A DNA stretch of 64,000 nt from Oopsacas minuta (GCA_024704765.1 JAKMXF010000110.1:496001-560000); one strand, 5' to 3'; numbered from the stretch's first letter, positions 34,454 through 46,791 are shown. The notes: a model not told the origin generated them from the sequence alone. A program made the numbers and translations.

Positions 34454-34798
34454 TCTGAAAATGCATTGATTTATATGGGCGAGGTGTGAAAAATTCACAT
34501 ATCTTGTCCAAAAATGGTTCAATTCGAAAAATATTTCTTATTTGGAAAGATTGAGTACTACTTAGTCGACACACAAAATTTGGTTCGAATCGGTCCAGGC
34601 ATCTCTGAGATAACGCGTGGACACACATACATACACTTTGTTTTATATATATATATATATTTTCACTCGTGTTATCACACTATATATCACACAACACTAT
34701 ACAAACTAACTACTAATACGTGTATAACTAAAGAGAGCTAGTAACTAGTAGACTACAAACTAATAGACAAACGAGCTATAGCATCAATACAGTATGTA

Positions 34799-35467
34799 TT
34801 ATACTGTAGATAAGATGAACAGAGCTATAGCAGCTAGCATCATTAGTAAACTGCTAGCTAATCCTGCTGCTGAAGAGCTGTAGCATGCATCACAGGTAAA
34901 CTCGGAGCAGGATTCAGGTAGTGTGAACAGAGAAAATGGAGGTTGTCCGTTAAGGTAGTTAGATATGGTTATTACGGTTACTATACCACCAAATCCTGTA
35001 TCAGCAACCGCAATAGTAAATACCGTAGGCCTTCCATTAACTATTACGACACTGAGCGTGATAGGTGGGTTTGCAACGGTGAATGTTCCTGGAGGAGCCT
35101 CTGTAGCGTTTTCGAAAGTATCCCAAAAATTTGATGTAAGGGGTATAGGCGATTGTCCAGTCATAGAAGCTCCATCGGTCATCGTACAATTCTGACCCGT
35201 CAATGTAGAGTATGTTGCGTTATCGCTTTCACTTGTAATGGAAAATGCATTGAAAGTTGTTCCATTGAATATAAAGTCAGAATTTATATATGCGAGCTCT
35301 CTTGTAGCATCGATGGCTATATCAAACCGCGGGGAAGTAATAACCGTGCCATCCGTCGTGGTATCTACAGCAGTACCTTGCATATAAAAGCTCGGAGAGA
35401 GGTCAGGGAATTGTGCGTTTGTAGCAGCAAACATCGCGCACAAGCAAACTAATATTAGACTGTTCAT
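34799..35467 (-). CDS. Secreted, probably GPI- or tail-anchored protein, copy B, 222 aa
   Basis: Single exon of the same length as copy A. The signal peptide and the C-terminal Cys-rich plus hydrophobic tail are identical between the copies. About two dozen amino-acid differences cluster in the mature part, mainly residues 37-130 (for example the stretch after ELAY and the segment before PPGTF), with three or more sequons (NGT, NAT, NCT). The function is unknown. The protein is presumably at the cell surface or matrix. The 3' flank matches that of copy A but is interrupted by the Helitron-like insertion. Confidence 0.75.
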   Translation of the reverse strand: MNSLILVCLCAMFAATNAQFPDLSPSFYMQGTAVDTTTDGTVITSPRFDIAIDATRELAYINSDFIFNGTTFNAFSITSESDNATYSTLTGQNCTMTDGASMTGQSPIPLTSNFWDTFENATEAPPGTFTVANPPITLSVVIVNGRPTVFTIAVADTGFGGIVTVITISNYLNGQPPFSLFTLPESCSEFTCDACYSSSAAGLASSLLMMLAAIALFILSTV

Positions 35468-35886
35468 GATTCTATCTAGAAATGCTGAGTTAAATAGTAT
35501 AATAATAGAAAAAGTAAATATTATATAGAAATAACAAACAAATTAGACAAACATTTTGATAATAACTGCTCCTACTTATAGCTAACCCAAGCCTACTAAC
35601 TGCTACTCCTAAAGACACCTTGTGACGTATACCGACTCGTAACGACTTTCATAATTTTGTGAAATATAATTCATTGTTGTTTTGAAGGATAAGAATCACC
35701 ACGACTTTTGGGCCCACCAAGCAGAATTCAAAATGATTATTAATCTTGAAAGGTTTTGGACTTAGATCATGTAATGCTTATTTTTGCTTAATCATTACAC
35801 AAGATTTCAAAAATCTGTGGTATGCAACACTTGTACATTACATCATTCACGTGTTTGGAGATTACGTAATACCTCTTTCTTCTTAG

Positions 35887-36003
35887 GTCCAATCTTGTCG
35901 TAATTGTCATTTGACTACCACCTCAGCCTCAAAAGAAACTGCAACCAATTCCTCCACCTGACCAGCCCTGGAAGCACATCGGTATTGATCTGGTCTGTGA
36001 CTC
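35887..36003 (+). pseudogene. Degenerate retroelement-type integrase fragment
   Basis: One frame reads VQSCRNCHLTT and, after a +1/-1 shift, another reads LQPIPPPDQPWKHIGIDLV. The first resembles the CxxC end of the H2C2 zinc finger, the second the well-known linker and start of the integrase core (W-x-x-I-G-I-D). Only about 117 bp are recognisable, with a frameshift, so it is a dead fragment. Ty3-type and integrase-like DNA transposon origins cannot be told apart. Confidence 0.6.
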
Positions 36004-36587
36004 AATTTTAGATTATCTAATTAGTGTTAATTACTTCAAGTAGGTTAAACTGGTTTAATACTATATATATTTTATTATCATCTCCCTGACACAGACTGTA
36101 TTTGGTTATTACATATTTCTTCCCTTAAGTCTTGTTAACTCGCCTAAATATTTTCATATCTCACCATTTAATAAATATCTTACATTATTACGAAGGCGTG
36201 TATCGTAGACATAACTTTTTACCGTTATATCGTCATGCATTCTCGGCTTACGAATTATCCAGATGTTGACAGAATCATCACGAGGGAGTATAGACAGTAT
36301 TAATTCATTTAATTAGTTCTAATTGTTACATATAACTTTCACCATCTGTTCTTTAAATATACTTATATTACCCAATATTTAATAATATCTCACTGAAGAA
36401 ATTATGGAAGTCTATTTTTCATAAATATTTGTCTCTCACAATTGAGATAATAAAGATGTTGATAATTCATTTATCATATAATGTAGATTACGGATAATCA
36501 CAAAAGTTAATCATGTGTTGATGAAAATAGGTGGGAGACGTTTGTGTACGTAAACATTTGCCTTGGGTGTTGTTCCAGCTGTGCCTT

Positions 36588-36690
36588 AATAGGCTTTTTG
36601 AGTTCCAGGAAGGAAACTTCATGATATTTGCACACAAACTGTCATACTCCCGATGCAAATACTAAAACCAGAAACTCAAAAGGCTATACT
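36588..36690. repeat. Small inverted repeat
   Basis: AATAGGCTTTTTGAGTTCC and AGAAACTCAAAAGGCTATACT are inverted arms about 65 bp apart, resembling a short MITE. No target duplication was assigned. Confidence 0.45.
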
Positions 36691-36927
36691 ACGTGTATCT
36701 TGTAAATAACAAGGAATTGCAAACCTAAGCTACAACCTCTTTACAACGGACAGCCCTGCTCCCAATGTGTCTGTCTATTGTGAAATTCACTTGAAATAAA
36801 TATTAGTTTAATATCAAACTATTAATACAAGCTATAAGTTAGTAATCTCTACCTTACGCATGCATACCATTATATGCTTTACAATAAATTACTGAAAATA
36901 TTAACTAAGAAATTATTCAAAGTTGGG

Positions 36928-39159
36928 TTAATAAACTCGAATCATTGCGTCATTCTGAGTGACTAAAATTAAGTGCCCCATATTTGAAATCATCATGAAA
37001 TCTGGCTCAAAATCAATCTTCCCTCTCGTTCGGACGCTGTCTAGCGACATATCTAGAACATAGATATATCCATTTTGATACAGGTAGACATTGTCAAAGT
37101 GGTCGATGGAAATTAGTGTCTTCGAACTCTTGGGTTTTGTTGGGGCAGTATTTCCAACCGGAATCGTGAGGTTAATCGGCCTCGTCCCTGGATTATTTTT
37201 TCGTAGGGTCCCTGAACGTTCTAGAGGTTGTCTCGTGGGTAGAGGAACTTTCGAAGAACTGTGGACCCTTGCTGGCCCATCAGCTCTTGAGTCCAAGAAT
37301 TTGAACTCTTTGAGTTCTTCCCCTTGTTCAGTGAAACGCTTTATCACAGGTTTATTGTCAAAGACATAGTAAATATCTCCAAAGGAATTGCTTGCTATTT
37401 GGAGATTCGTGTAAGGATCATAAACTATTCTTTGGGGAGCTTCTGGAGTCGCACGCTTCGCTGGTTGTGATATGGTTATAAATCCGCTCATAAAATCAGA
37501 ACTCAGGTCTTGGGAGCTTCCAAAAGTGTCCTGCTTCGTTGTGACTGGCGTAGTCGGCATAGGGGTTGTTTTGATCACTGGATAAAGTTCAAAGGAATGT
37601 TCCAACTTACTATCAGAAGTGTATATCTCCACCTGATGAGGTTCTTTATTATATACAATGAATCTCTCTCCTTTCCCTGTAATTACATTGAAAGGGTCTG
37701 ACATAGGAGAGCCTGACTCTGAATTCCCTGACACAGCACTTTTAACTTTGCCATCATACATTGCTTGCAGCATTTTCTTGTTTCTGTCTACAATTAATAC
37801 AATGCCATCTGGGGTAGCGTAAAAGTGTGATATAGTTGTTTTGTCATCCAGGGCATTCATAGGCTCAAGCCATTTGTGTTTCTTTAATGGTTTAAAACAG
37901 CTGTTGAGTCGTAGGATCATATTAGCTTGACTGTTCTTATCTTCCTTATCATCATGGAGTAGTACCTGCATGCCTCCATTTGATGTCTTGACTATTCCCG
38001 CAAGTTTTATATTATTCGATAATTTCAATTTGGAAATCAGATCAATCGTGCATCTCGGGGTTTCAAAGCCAAGCGGGAAGCGAAAATTGAACTTTCCCAT
38101 GCGTAGAGGGTCATTTACAAACTGGCTGTCTTGCTTGAATTGGAATTCAATTTTGTTTTGGTATGTGGTAATTATGGACCGTGTCCGTTCAAACGTGTCC
38201 ATTTTGTTACAAAGCGCCACAGCTGGAGGGAAAAGATGAGTGCCTGGTAACTCGTTAAGGAAAAATGACGTCATTTCTAATAAACGCTTTGATTCTTTAA
38301 TGAACTTTTCGTGTGACTCCATTGCATCTTCTATTTCAATTTTTCTATTCGCGAAAACAGTCTTTATTGTATTGTTAAGCTTATTGTGCCGCGTTTTTAA
38401 CTGCTCAATATAGGTGTCAAAATGGCTATCTATACTTTTCAACAATTCATCTTCCTGTCTAGAAATCCCTTTCAGAATCTCACAAAGCCTTTTGCTCTCA
38501 GAAAGTAGTTCTTTAACTTTCAAAGCTTGTTCTTTTTGTTTATCACTGACTATTTGTCTTCTTCCATTAAAACTGTCTAATATTTCATTTACATAACATT
38601 TATTTCTTGCATGTCCCTCATTCGTGCATTCAATACACAGCACTTCATTACATCTATAGCAGTATAGTTGTATTTGTTTCTCAGAATGTTGTCTACACAT
38701 ATTGCGTGTGTTCTCAGGGATTAGCTTGAATATATTGTCATAATCGTCGAATGCTTCTAGTTTGAATAGTTTGTGTTCTTGTTTCGAGGATTTTGCGTGT
38801 GTATTAGCATCATGTTGACACATAATCATTTTGCATTCTCGACAGTAGATCGAAGCTTTTGCTTTCTTACACAAATCACACATAGAGCTTCCTATTTTAA
38901 TGTTCCCCATTAGCGTTTTAACATTGGCTAGATCTTCGAAACTTCTATTACCATAGTGTTGAGGCATTCCGTTTTCTTCTAGCTCAAAAGCTTCTTTACA
39001 AACGACACATTTTGGGTCACTACTCCCACTCATGTTTTTAATACATTCAAAGCAAAATGTATGTAGGCAGTTTAGGATATATGGATTGTGATAGGATTTG
39101 TGACAGCTCCCACATTCTCCTATGTCAAACAAATGATATTGGCCCAATTTATCGGACAT
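36928..39159 (-). CDS. TRIM-like protein 1: RING, two B-boxes, coiled coil, beta-propeller, 743 aa
   Basis: A single-exon gene. The RING is a canonical C3HC4 at residues 16-54 (C16, C19, C31, H33, C36, C39, C51, C54). B-box 1 starts at C94 (CDLC, CREC, CQHD) and B-box 2 at C155 (CRQH, CYRC, CIEC). A coiled coil follows to about 330. The C-terminal half carries propeller-type strands, including DHFDNVYLYQNGYIYVLD and a final FEPDFMMISNMGHLILV. The family usually acts as E3 ubiquitin ligases; activity here is inferred from the intact zinc ligands. Related single-exon paralogues lie at 46792, 54838 and 59899 on the same strand. A (TA)n run lies just upstream (39211-39226). Confidence 0.88.
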   Translation of the reverse strand: MSDKLGQYHLFDIGECGSCHKSYHNPYILNCLHTFCFECIKNMSGSSDPKCVVCKEAFELEENGMPQHYGNRSFEDLANVKTLMGNIKIGSSMCDLCKKAKASIYCRECKMIMCQHDANTHAKSSKQEHKLFKLEAFDDYDNIFKLIPENTRNMCRQHSEKQIQLYCYRCNEVLCIECTNEGHARNKCYVNEILDSFNGRRQIVSDKQKEQALKVKELLSESKRLCEILKGISRQEDELLKSIDSHFDTYIEQLKTRHNKLNNTIKTVFANRKIEIEDAMESHEKFIKESKRLLEMTSFFLNELPGTHLFPPAVALCNKMDTFERTRSIITTYQNKIEFQFKQDSQFVNDPLRMGKFNFRFPLGFETPRCTIDLISKLKLSNNIKLAGIVKTSNGGMQVLLHDDKEDKNSQANMILRLNSCFKPLKKHKWLEPMNALDDKTTISHFYATPDGIVLIVDRNKKMLQAMYDGKVKSAVSGNSESGSPMSDPFNVITGKGERFIVYNKEPHQVEIYTSDSKLEHSFELYPVIKTTPMPTTPVTTKQDTFGSSQDLSSDFMSGFITISQPAKRATPEAPQRIVYDPYTNLQIASNSFGDIYYVFDNKPVIKRFTEQGEELKEFKFLDSRADGPARVHSSSKVPLPTRQPLERSGTLRKNNPGTRPINLTIPVGNTAPTKPKSSKTLISIDHFDNVYLYQNGYIYVLDMSLDSVRTRGKIDFEPDFMMISNMGHLILVTQNDAMIRVY

Positions 39160-40405
39160 ATTAAATTTATTAAAATTTCAAAAATACAATTAATTACTAG
39201 CAATATGGCTATATATATATATATATGTATAGTAGTTTTTGTGCCACCACAAAGCTATTGCAACATACACTTAACCAGTTCATTGTTCAAATCAATTTCA
39301 AAAAGACTTTGTAATATGATCAGTCTACTAGTTGTAGTAAAGTTTGAGGCCTGGAATACGTTATGCAATTAATCAACATCCATAATATTGAACCGTCATA
39401 ATGTGTTGAGAAAGCGAATTTTCGAGATTGCGGATGTCCAATTCCTGTTTGCTATTGAGTGGGTTGATTCAAATATCTGCGTAGATATGAATTGTTAATT
39501 AGTATAATTACTCGCTGGAAAATCTATAAATGTCCACGCACTTCTAATTAGACAACACAGTGTAGCATATTTCCTAACTAGTTGTAAAAACAGCAGGTGC
39601 TACGTGCGTCTTTGTGTATTTTTATAGTCAGCTGTAAGCAGATGTATCACACTTAGTTAATATTAATTTTGTACATACAAGCACTTCGCAGTCCAATAGT
39701 GATGATCATAGCTATCAATTAAATACCTTTTAAAAGACAAAAATTGTTCAAAGGTCTATAATCGCCGCTCGTACGGACAGTAAAAATAAATGTATGTCAA
39801 ATTTGGTATCATCTTTGCTCTCAAAATATTTATATCGTTGATGTATGTACTTTAAAATATCTAATTCAATAATATTACTGACCAAATAATCAACTAGAGT
39901 GAATCATAAGGTATATTTATCACTGTATCATCCAACTCTTGTTATCACGTTGCTGACCTTCAGCTACCCTTGAGATTGTGTTAATATCATTTTCCTACTG
40001 AAGAATGCATTGCTATATGATCTGAGATAGGCTATGTGGGCGTGGGCATTTAGTCTCAATAATATCCTAATTAACTTTGTAATTAATTATACATTAAGGA
40101 GATATTTAATTGAAAGTATTTTTTCCCAAAGTCCATCTTTTCTGTGATCACATTAGAGCCTAGTATATCCTGTTATCCATGGTTAACATCACTTACATAT
40201 ATTATTATCATAATCATACTTGCCAAACGGAACTTTCGGCCCCAATATTTCATTCCACTAATCCATGGTAAATTCCTACTCTAACAACTAACAGCTAGAA
40301 GAGTGCCTCAAAAGTCAAATTACTTTGATTCAATCCACTGTGAAACGTCTAAAGTTCACATCTATTGTAATCAAACCAAAATACTCTTGATATACAGTAA
40401 TGTCC

Positions 40406-40560
40406 ATCTATCAAGATATCGCCTAATACCAACTATTTTCATGGACATATAATGCATTTTTGCACTCTAAATAATTCGTCTAATAGTGAATTCGAGTATT
40501 AGGAAAATCCTAATACTTGAATCACTGCAAAATACGATTCGGCTAACTCCATATTACGGA
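40406..40560. mobile_element. Decayed family C MITE
   Basis: ATATCGCCTAATACCAAC, GACATATAATGCATTTTTGC, AATTCGTCTAATAGTG and ACGATTCGGCTAAC correspond to diverged family C segments. The ends are degraded. Confidence 0.45.
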
Positions 40561-41106
40561 ATGCAAGTTCATCTACAGTATTAAAGTTGTTATAATAGTT
40601 TGGTTGCTTAACTTGTCATTAGGAATGCATGATGTATTACCTAACAACAGCTCTATGTCTATACGCGTAAAGTGTAATAATGCCGAAAGCAAAATATACC
40701 CAATAATTCATATTTGAAGTGCGTATGCTATTGTCAGTTTTCAAAGTATAATACTAGTAGTTGTCGAGTATTGTAATAAAATTCATTAATTTCGAAATTT
40801 ACTTAACAAGGATAAAGCATTTTACTAAATAATCATGTGTAACAATTACAAGTCTGATTCAAGAAATAATTATATTGCAAATTTCCTTAAAGCACATAGA
40901 TCGTTTTCAGAATAATTATGCAAAGATACTAATAGTGATCTGGATTGGAATAATCACTAATTCAATGTCTAGTCCCTATACTTTATTGCATACAACTAGG
41001 CAACATACATGATAAGCCATTGTTGTTTGAATATAGAGTACGTTCCTACTTCCATGCAAGTTTAATGCTATCTTCACAATACACAATGCAACTTTGTCGC
41101 ATACAA

Positions 41107-41472
41107 CAGAGGTCCCCAACCTACGGCCCGCGTTCCCAAAAGTTCTAGCCCGTCAAACCCTAGCTCCAATTTGCCTACTCTTATGTATTCGCTTACTACT
41201 AACAAATTAGTGCCACTTTGCCAACTCAATGAAGCGTATTAATTAACACATTTGAAACATTATCAAAACAAAGAAAACAGCATCAAGTTTCTCATAAACA
41301 TGTTAGTAAAGTGTAGTATTAGTTCAATGTTAGTTACTAAGAAATGTGTGAAGTAGTTCTAATTGCTTACTCTTAGGACTTAGGACATAGGGTATAAAAG
41401 AAAAGTTTGGCCCGCCTGACTCACATATTACTAGGAACTGGCACTTGGTTCTAAAAGGTTTGGGGACCGCTG
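41107..41472. mobile_element. hAT-type non-autonomous element with perfect 8-bp target duplication
   Basis: The left end CAGAGGTCCCCAACC and the right end GGTTTGGGGACCGCTG are inverted repeats. The flanks are identical: GCATACAA at 41099-41106 and 41473-41480. The subterminal GGCCCGCG and GGCCCGCC are also inverted. It is 366 bp with no transposase coding. Confidence 0.9.
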
Positions 41473-44454
41473 GCATACAACATATTTGCCTCAAAATTGC
41501 AACTTTGAAAGTTGCATGCAAAACTTATTACATAGAAATTCACCAACACTTTAGATTAAGGAAATTATATTATTCTATCTAGCAAACAAATTTTAGACAT
41601 TATCTGTCCATATTTTATTGAATTACATTAATGCATAGAAAAAACTCGTAATAATATCTTTCAGTTACTGGGAGCACGAGTTGAGCTATATACTGTTTGT
41701 TGAAGGCACGTCTTTATGGTTGTTTGTAATTTGTTAACGAACAAATTGGGTAATCATTTCTATGAAATTGGAGAAACAGTTTTATTGTAAACAAGCAGGC
41801 TCATAATATGACCTTGACACTAAACTTCTATGCTGTAATTACCCATCAAGGATTGGAGATATACTATTACCCATAGAAACGAGGATCCTTATTATTACGT
41901 AAGAGCTATAAATCAATCAAAATAACTAATTAACTTATCAGAATCTGTAAACTATTTATATTCATTCATTCGTTACAAAAATATTTGCCACTGACTAATT
42001 TTTGTGAATTACTTGTCAATAATTATCCATATTATTTTGTAATTAATAATAATAGCCCGTTCATTAACAAGATTAATGTCTGATACGAAATATTAACACA
42101 GAATCGTTAGCAGTAAAATCAGAGGAATAGTATTGGTGTCTGGATTTTATTGGAGAACGTACAGTCAAACTTGTCTATAGACGTTACCCAAAGGACTTTC
42201 CAAAAGTGTCCGCAGTATCTTCAAAGCCAAGAGAAAGATATATTCGATTGTGCGAGTATGATAATCTTTTAATAATGGGGAACTTGTCCAGTATATTGGT
42301 CCCGCATTTCCTATCACTGTTTCGCATACTCCCTCACCCATGATCTTTGAATATAGCACATATAAACTTGTTTCAATGTGAGCGCGCTTCACTTGCTGGC
42401 TAGCTCATAATGTACTGCACCTGCTTCTTGATTACAACTCTTTCGCATGTGATAGCTGCATGTTGCAAATGTATGTAGTATTGAGAGACATACAGTTGTA
42501 CTATATACAAATTTGATGGGGCATAAACTTAACGTCTATACTCTATATTCACAAGAACTTGCAAATCTAACAGGTTCAAAGAGTAGGCTAATGATCATAG
42601 TATATTCTTCAAAATGTATTACAATCTTCAAAGAAGGCAATTATGCAATTTCGAATTGGATATTTAGCTGTATTTAATAGGAAGCTAGAAAGTTGTTGTA
42701 TGATTTAAATAAGCTTATACTGGGCATAACGAAGTTGTAATTATTACTAACAGTAATAGTATTAATATCATCATTACAAAGTTCAAGTTGAGATATTATG
42801 ATTTAAGTACTATGAATGTAGTAAGAATAAGCATCAGTACAACTTCGTTCTATAGTGTTATGTTGATCAATATCTTGAGAAATATACTTGTAATAGAGCT
42901 GTATCGATTTATTAGTGCTACTATCGACCCTGAGTGACATACCAACGTTTCTATGCCAGGCGGAATCACCTTAAGATATAGGTAAAACTAGAGGGAGCTA
43001 GTAGGCCATTTGCCTTTTGGTAATATGTACTCATTTTCTGGAAGATAGAAAAATGTCCAGGGCCTCTCCGTATTTCCTAAAGATAGATATACGTAACTAC
43101 TTATCCTGATTGAATGTTTTTGAATTGAATTACGGCCATATCTGTTCTACAATAATTCTATAGTGTATATTGGAACTAACACTTGTATGTTAAAGTTATT
43201 ACTTCATTTACTATTAAGAAAAACAGCAATCCATTCAAAAGTGGCAATAAGTGATTAGAATATATTTGTGCAACAAAACGCTAATTTGATTCGAAATTTC
43301 ATAGTTTTTCATTGAATAAAATAAGTTACGACAGAAAATTGGAATCTATTTTTAGGTTTAAACCTAGTCTTAAATCATATTACGGTAGTTGTATTGTTGA
43401 ATTTGTTGCTTAAGCTTATTTAGTGCGTGGGTTGGTACTCACTTTACCGACTGCCCATAGTTTATAGATAACAATAGAGTTCTCTCTGCCAGACAACCAA
43501 TTTGTGTACTAATCACAATGATTGATTATGTATTTTGGTCCGTGCCTTAATTGAGTGGGCTGCAATATCTATTCAGTGAGTATTTTGTTATATTTCAGAC
43601 ATTTCTCAGTCCATAACAAATATATTTTCCACATAGAATAGGGAATTATTGAATGGTAAGGTTTATCGAGATTTGAACTGGTGAGCTCTTTATCTTTTCA
43701 TTTTTAGTTATTTAGCTCTGCAAAACTTGAGAAAACTTTGCTAGAAAATTTGTTTATTTATATTGTTGTCTGTTTGTTTGTTCTATTTGTAAATTAATTA
43801 AGGTGAGACATCCTGTTACCCTCGTCCATTACTCGCTATTAAAATGTATTTCAATTTTTGGTTCCCTTTAGACAACAGATTTAATAAATACAAACAAATA
43901 ATATTTATATAAACTCTACGATTTGAAATCAAGATTTCCAATTTCATTAATTTGGCGTCTCACTGTTCTAAAAATATTTGAATTTAATACATAGCACTAG
44001 GAGTTTGGACAATTCCGTTCCGGTCTTTGTCAAGTCTCGGCTGTAAATGAAACTCAATAAATATCTGAAAAGCGACACATCCTGGGAAATCATCGTATAG
44101 TTTGAAAGTACCCAGATGTTGTTGATAACTAGTTTCAGTGGTTATGATACTCTTGCTCTCGTTATATTGAATTATTACTTGAGTCTACTGTGTTTTAGCC
44201 AAATTGTTTTGAAGTACTTGGAAATCACAAATACATAACAGACGAATTAAAATGTTTATCTTTTCTAACACATCAATTATAGGACTTTATTTGATGTTTT
44301 ATTAATTAAGCTCAATTTATGGATATTATTTGGATCAAAATTATGTGGAAAATTCAATAGTTCAGTGTATGTATTCCCAAATATATCAATATTTTGTGTG
44401 TATTTTACTTGGAAATAGTCATTATTATTACAAGTTAAGGTGAACTTTCAAAAA

Positions 44455-44600
44455 TCATGTCCCTGGAATAGAAGAGGGGATTTTGAGCCCTCTCCTATTC
44501 CAGCGTCACGCTTTTTGAAATATAAATAATTGGGGTTGTCACACTTTGATACTCCCTCCCCTTGGTAGCGTTACGTAACGTTCGAACGAGCCCTTATAGA
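44455..44600. repeat. Dispersed repeat with CGTTACGTAACG palindrome
   Basis: It contains CTCCCTCCCCTTGGTAGCGT followed by TACGTAACGTTCGAACG, plus TTGTCACACTTTGATACTCC, and matches 13080-13215 in reverse orientation. It is an old non-autonomous DNA element of unassigned class. Confidence 0.5.
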
Positions 44601-46791
44601 GAATAACTACAATTGTTAAGTAGGCAAATACGTACGTATATACTAGCCTAATCTAGAGCTACACAAATACATTCATTACCGTCAGCAGTGTATATTTAGT
44701 TTGTTATACGATTTTACCCGTAGCATAGCATATGGTTTAATTACTGTGTTGTGTAGTCTAGCATTAAAACCCCCCAATATCTCATACTCGCATTGACGCA
44801 ATTACCATGTGACAGAATATTTATCCACGTAGGTAGAATTCTCCAATGTATAAACTACAGTATTGATTTCCTGAGACAGATCAATTTGATTCCAAACACG
44901 ATGTAGTGTATTTCTGGAAATATAAAGCAAAAAGCAGAGCAACATTTTCTGCTAGCAAATAATACATCTTTGACTAATCTATATACAAATACCCTCACAA
45001 CAATTCCATTAATAATATTCACTGCAGCTGCACGAGTTGTGTAATATTATTATGCATATTAGAGCGTGTTGAGTTTATTGATTAAAGGGTGGGAGATGTA
45101 GTATAGCGATTTGAACTCTATATAATCTCCAAGGTTCATGAATGTATATATATATATTGAGACATAGTATGGTTAGTATTTACAAACACTTTTCTCAGGT
45201 AACATTGTACAACATGTTGCAATTATAGGGTATGATTTAATATACGAGGATATTGTTACAGAGATTACTGAACAGTGTAACACAATAAAATATGTGATAA
45301 TATATCTGTATAGGGGCGCCGAACTGTATAACAACTTAAACATCCATCAGACCTTACACATATATATATCGGTAGACTCAGTAGTAGGCGAAATGAATTG
45401 CTCATCAATTTGACCTATACTTTCTATACATAATTCTCCAAAGGTTCAGGCAGTTGAGACACACTCACTGTACGTACTACCTATTCTAAATTAGACCTGA
45501 TCGACTGGACCATCTCTTATGGACATTTTATGTGCCATTCGGCTCCAATCAGAAGTGTATGTTCATGAGTGTATGATAACACGGCCCTTGCAGCAAGCAG
45601 CATGTCCTTACCTCACTCACTAATAGATCAAATATCATGTTATTCTGTTCTAAAATAGTCTAATAATTAGAACAAATTATTAATTGAGTTTCATTCAGTG
45701 TTATTATGTTCCTTAATTCCAGTAGATATAGATATTGTCAAGAATATTCCTGAAGAACTTTCCAACCTTACACAACAGATAATAATTGCTAATCTCAATG
45801 TTGATCCCTGAGTAATCTCAAAAAATAACCTTTCTCCATTTTACTTGAGTTTATGGAAGAACCTGTAAGATCTACAAACTTATATTTGTCAGGTGTTTGA
45901 AAGTGGTGAATCTCAAAAACTAATCAAATTTTTTAACAAACTGCTAATTTCAATACTTTCCAAATCTTATCAATACTGTGTAGTCTACTACAGTAAGATG
46001 CTCTTTGCTACAGATTTCTAATTTTATCTAACTGCGTAAAACATTAATTACTACATTCGAGACGTAATATACTAAACTGAAAGTTGTAGTCAGGAATTTG
46101 TTCATAAAGTTGGTAATAACAATTTCGAAGTTTTCTGAAACTTTTTAGGTTTAATAACTCTGCATCTGTCATATTACATATACAATTGGTGCTTACAGTA
46201 CTTGTATAAAGTTGTACAGTGATTTACAAAAATACTATAGTTAGCAAGGCTGTAGCAAGAAAATTTCAATAGGTCAGGTTGAGTTATACAAAATAAATGG
46301 TAGATACAAAAGTTGGGGCGTTTGAAACTTAATAATCCGTACTGTCTCCTACTGCCATGGCTAGCGCTATAATTCGTAGCTATCCGGATAGATATTAGCG
46401 AGGCTAATAATGCTATAAACAATGCCCTTGTTTATCGCATTGATTAATCCATCAAAAAGGCTACAAGAGATCAAATTCATCAAATGAGTTACAACAAACT
46501 TAATTCAATTAGTTCTTATCGTATCATATCTAGACCAAATATATAATAATAATATTCAGCCTTACTGACTCGGCCTCTTATGGAGTAATTTTAGTTATTA
46601 AAAGATATGAAAACTAAGTAAAGTTGATAAATATTTATTCAATCATTGTTGTGCTAGAATTATACAAAAAGATATTTATAATAGAATGAGTGCGCTTTGT
46701 TTAAAGTGAATGGGTGAGAAATACCAGTGAGAAGGAGATAAACTGCAATATTGCAAGTTCAGTGATATACATTTTAATGGTGTTATTGAGA

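Larger units (their letters stand above)
33957..34657 (-). mobile_element. Non-autonomous Helitron-like insertion in the 3' flank of copy B
   Basis: On the minus strand the element ends with a GC hairpin (GCCGCC, loop CAGAA, GGCGGC), seven spacer bases and CTAG followed by T, which is the Helitron 3' signature. Comparison with the unoccupied copy A flank gives the boundaries: TTAATATA continues directly into TTTCACTCGTG in A (about 31896-31915), while B carries about 700 bp between the same blocks. The other end runs into a TA repeat (34643-34660) and is therefore not exact. No Rep/helicase coding sequence is present. The interior contains two strong palindromes. Confidence 0.7.
35468..36927. 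other. Gap between copy B and TRIM-like gene 1
   Basis: Contains the integrase relic (35887-36003) and a small inverted repeat (36588-36690). The remainder is AT-rich with no further gene seen. Confidence 0.55.
39160..46791. other. 7.6-kb gene-poor gap
   Basis: No supported gene. Contains a decayed family C MITE (about 40406-40560), a hAT-type element (41107-41472), a repeat at 44455-44600 and AT-rich sequence. The minus-strand frame at 42165-42392 lies in repetitive sequence. Distal promoter elements of TRIM-like gene 1 could lie at the left end. Confidence 0.55.

Noticed and set aside
34561-34600. GGTTCGAATCGG motif considered as a tRNA T-arm
   Set aside because: No accompanying A box or cloverleaf could be folded; it lies inside the Helitron-like element.
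42165-42392. 75-codon minus-strand frame
   Set aside because: Lies in a repeat-like segment (CAGTCAAACTTGTC... ends) in a gene-poor gap; no domain.
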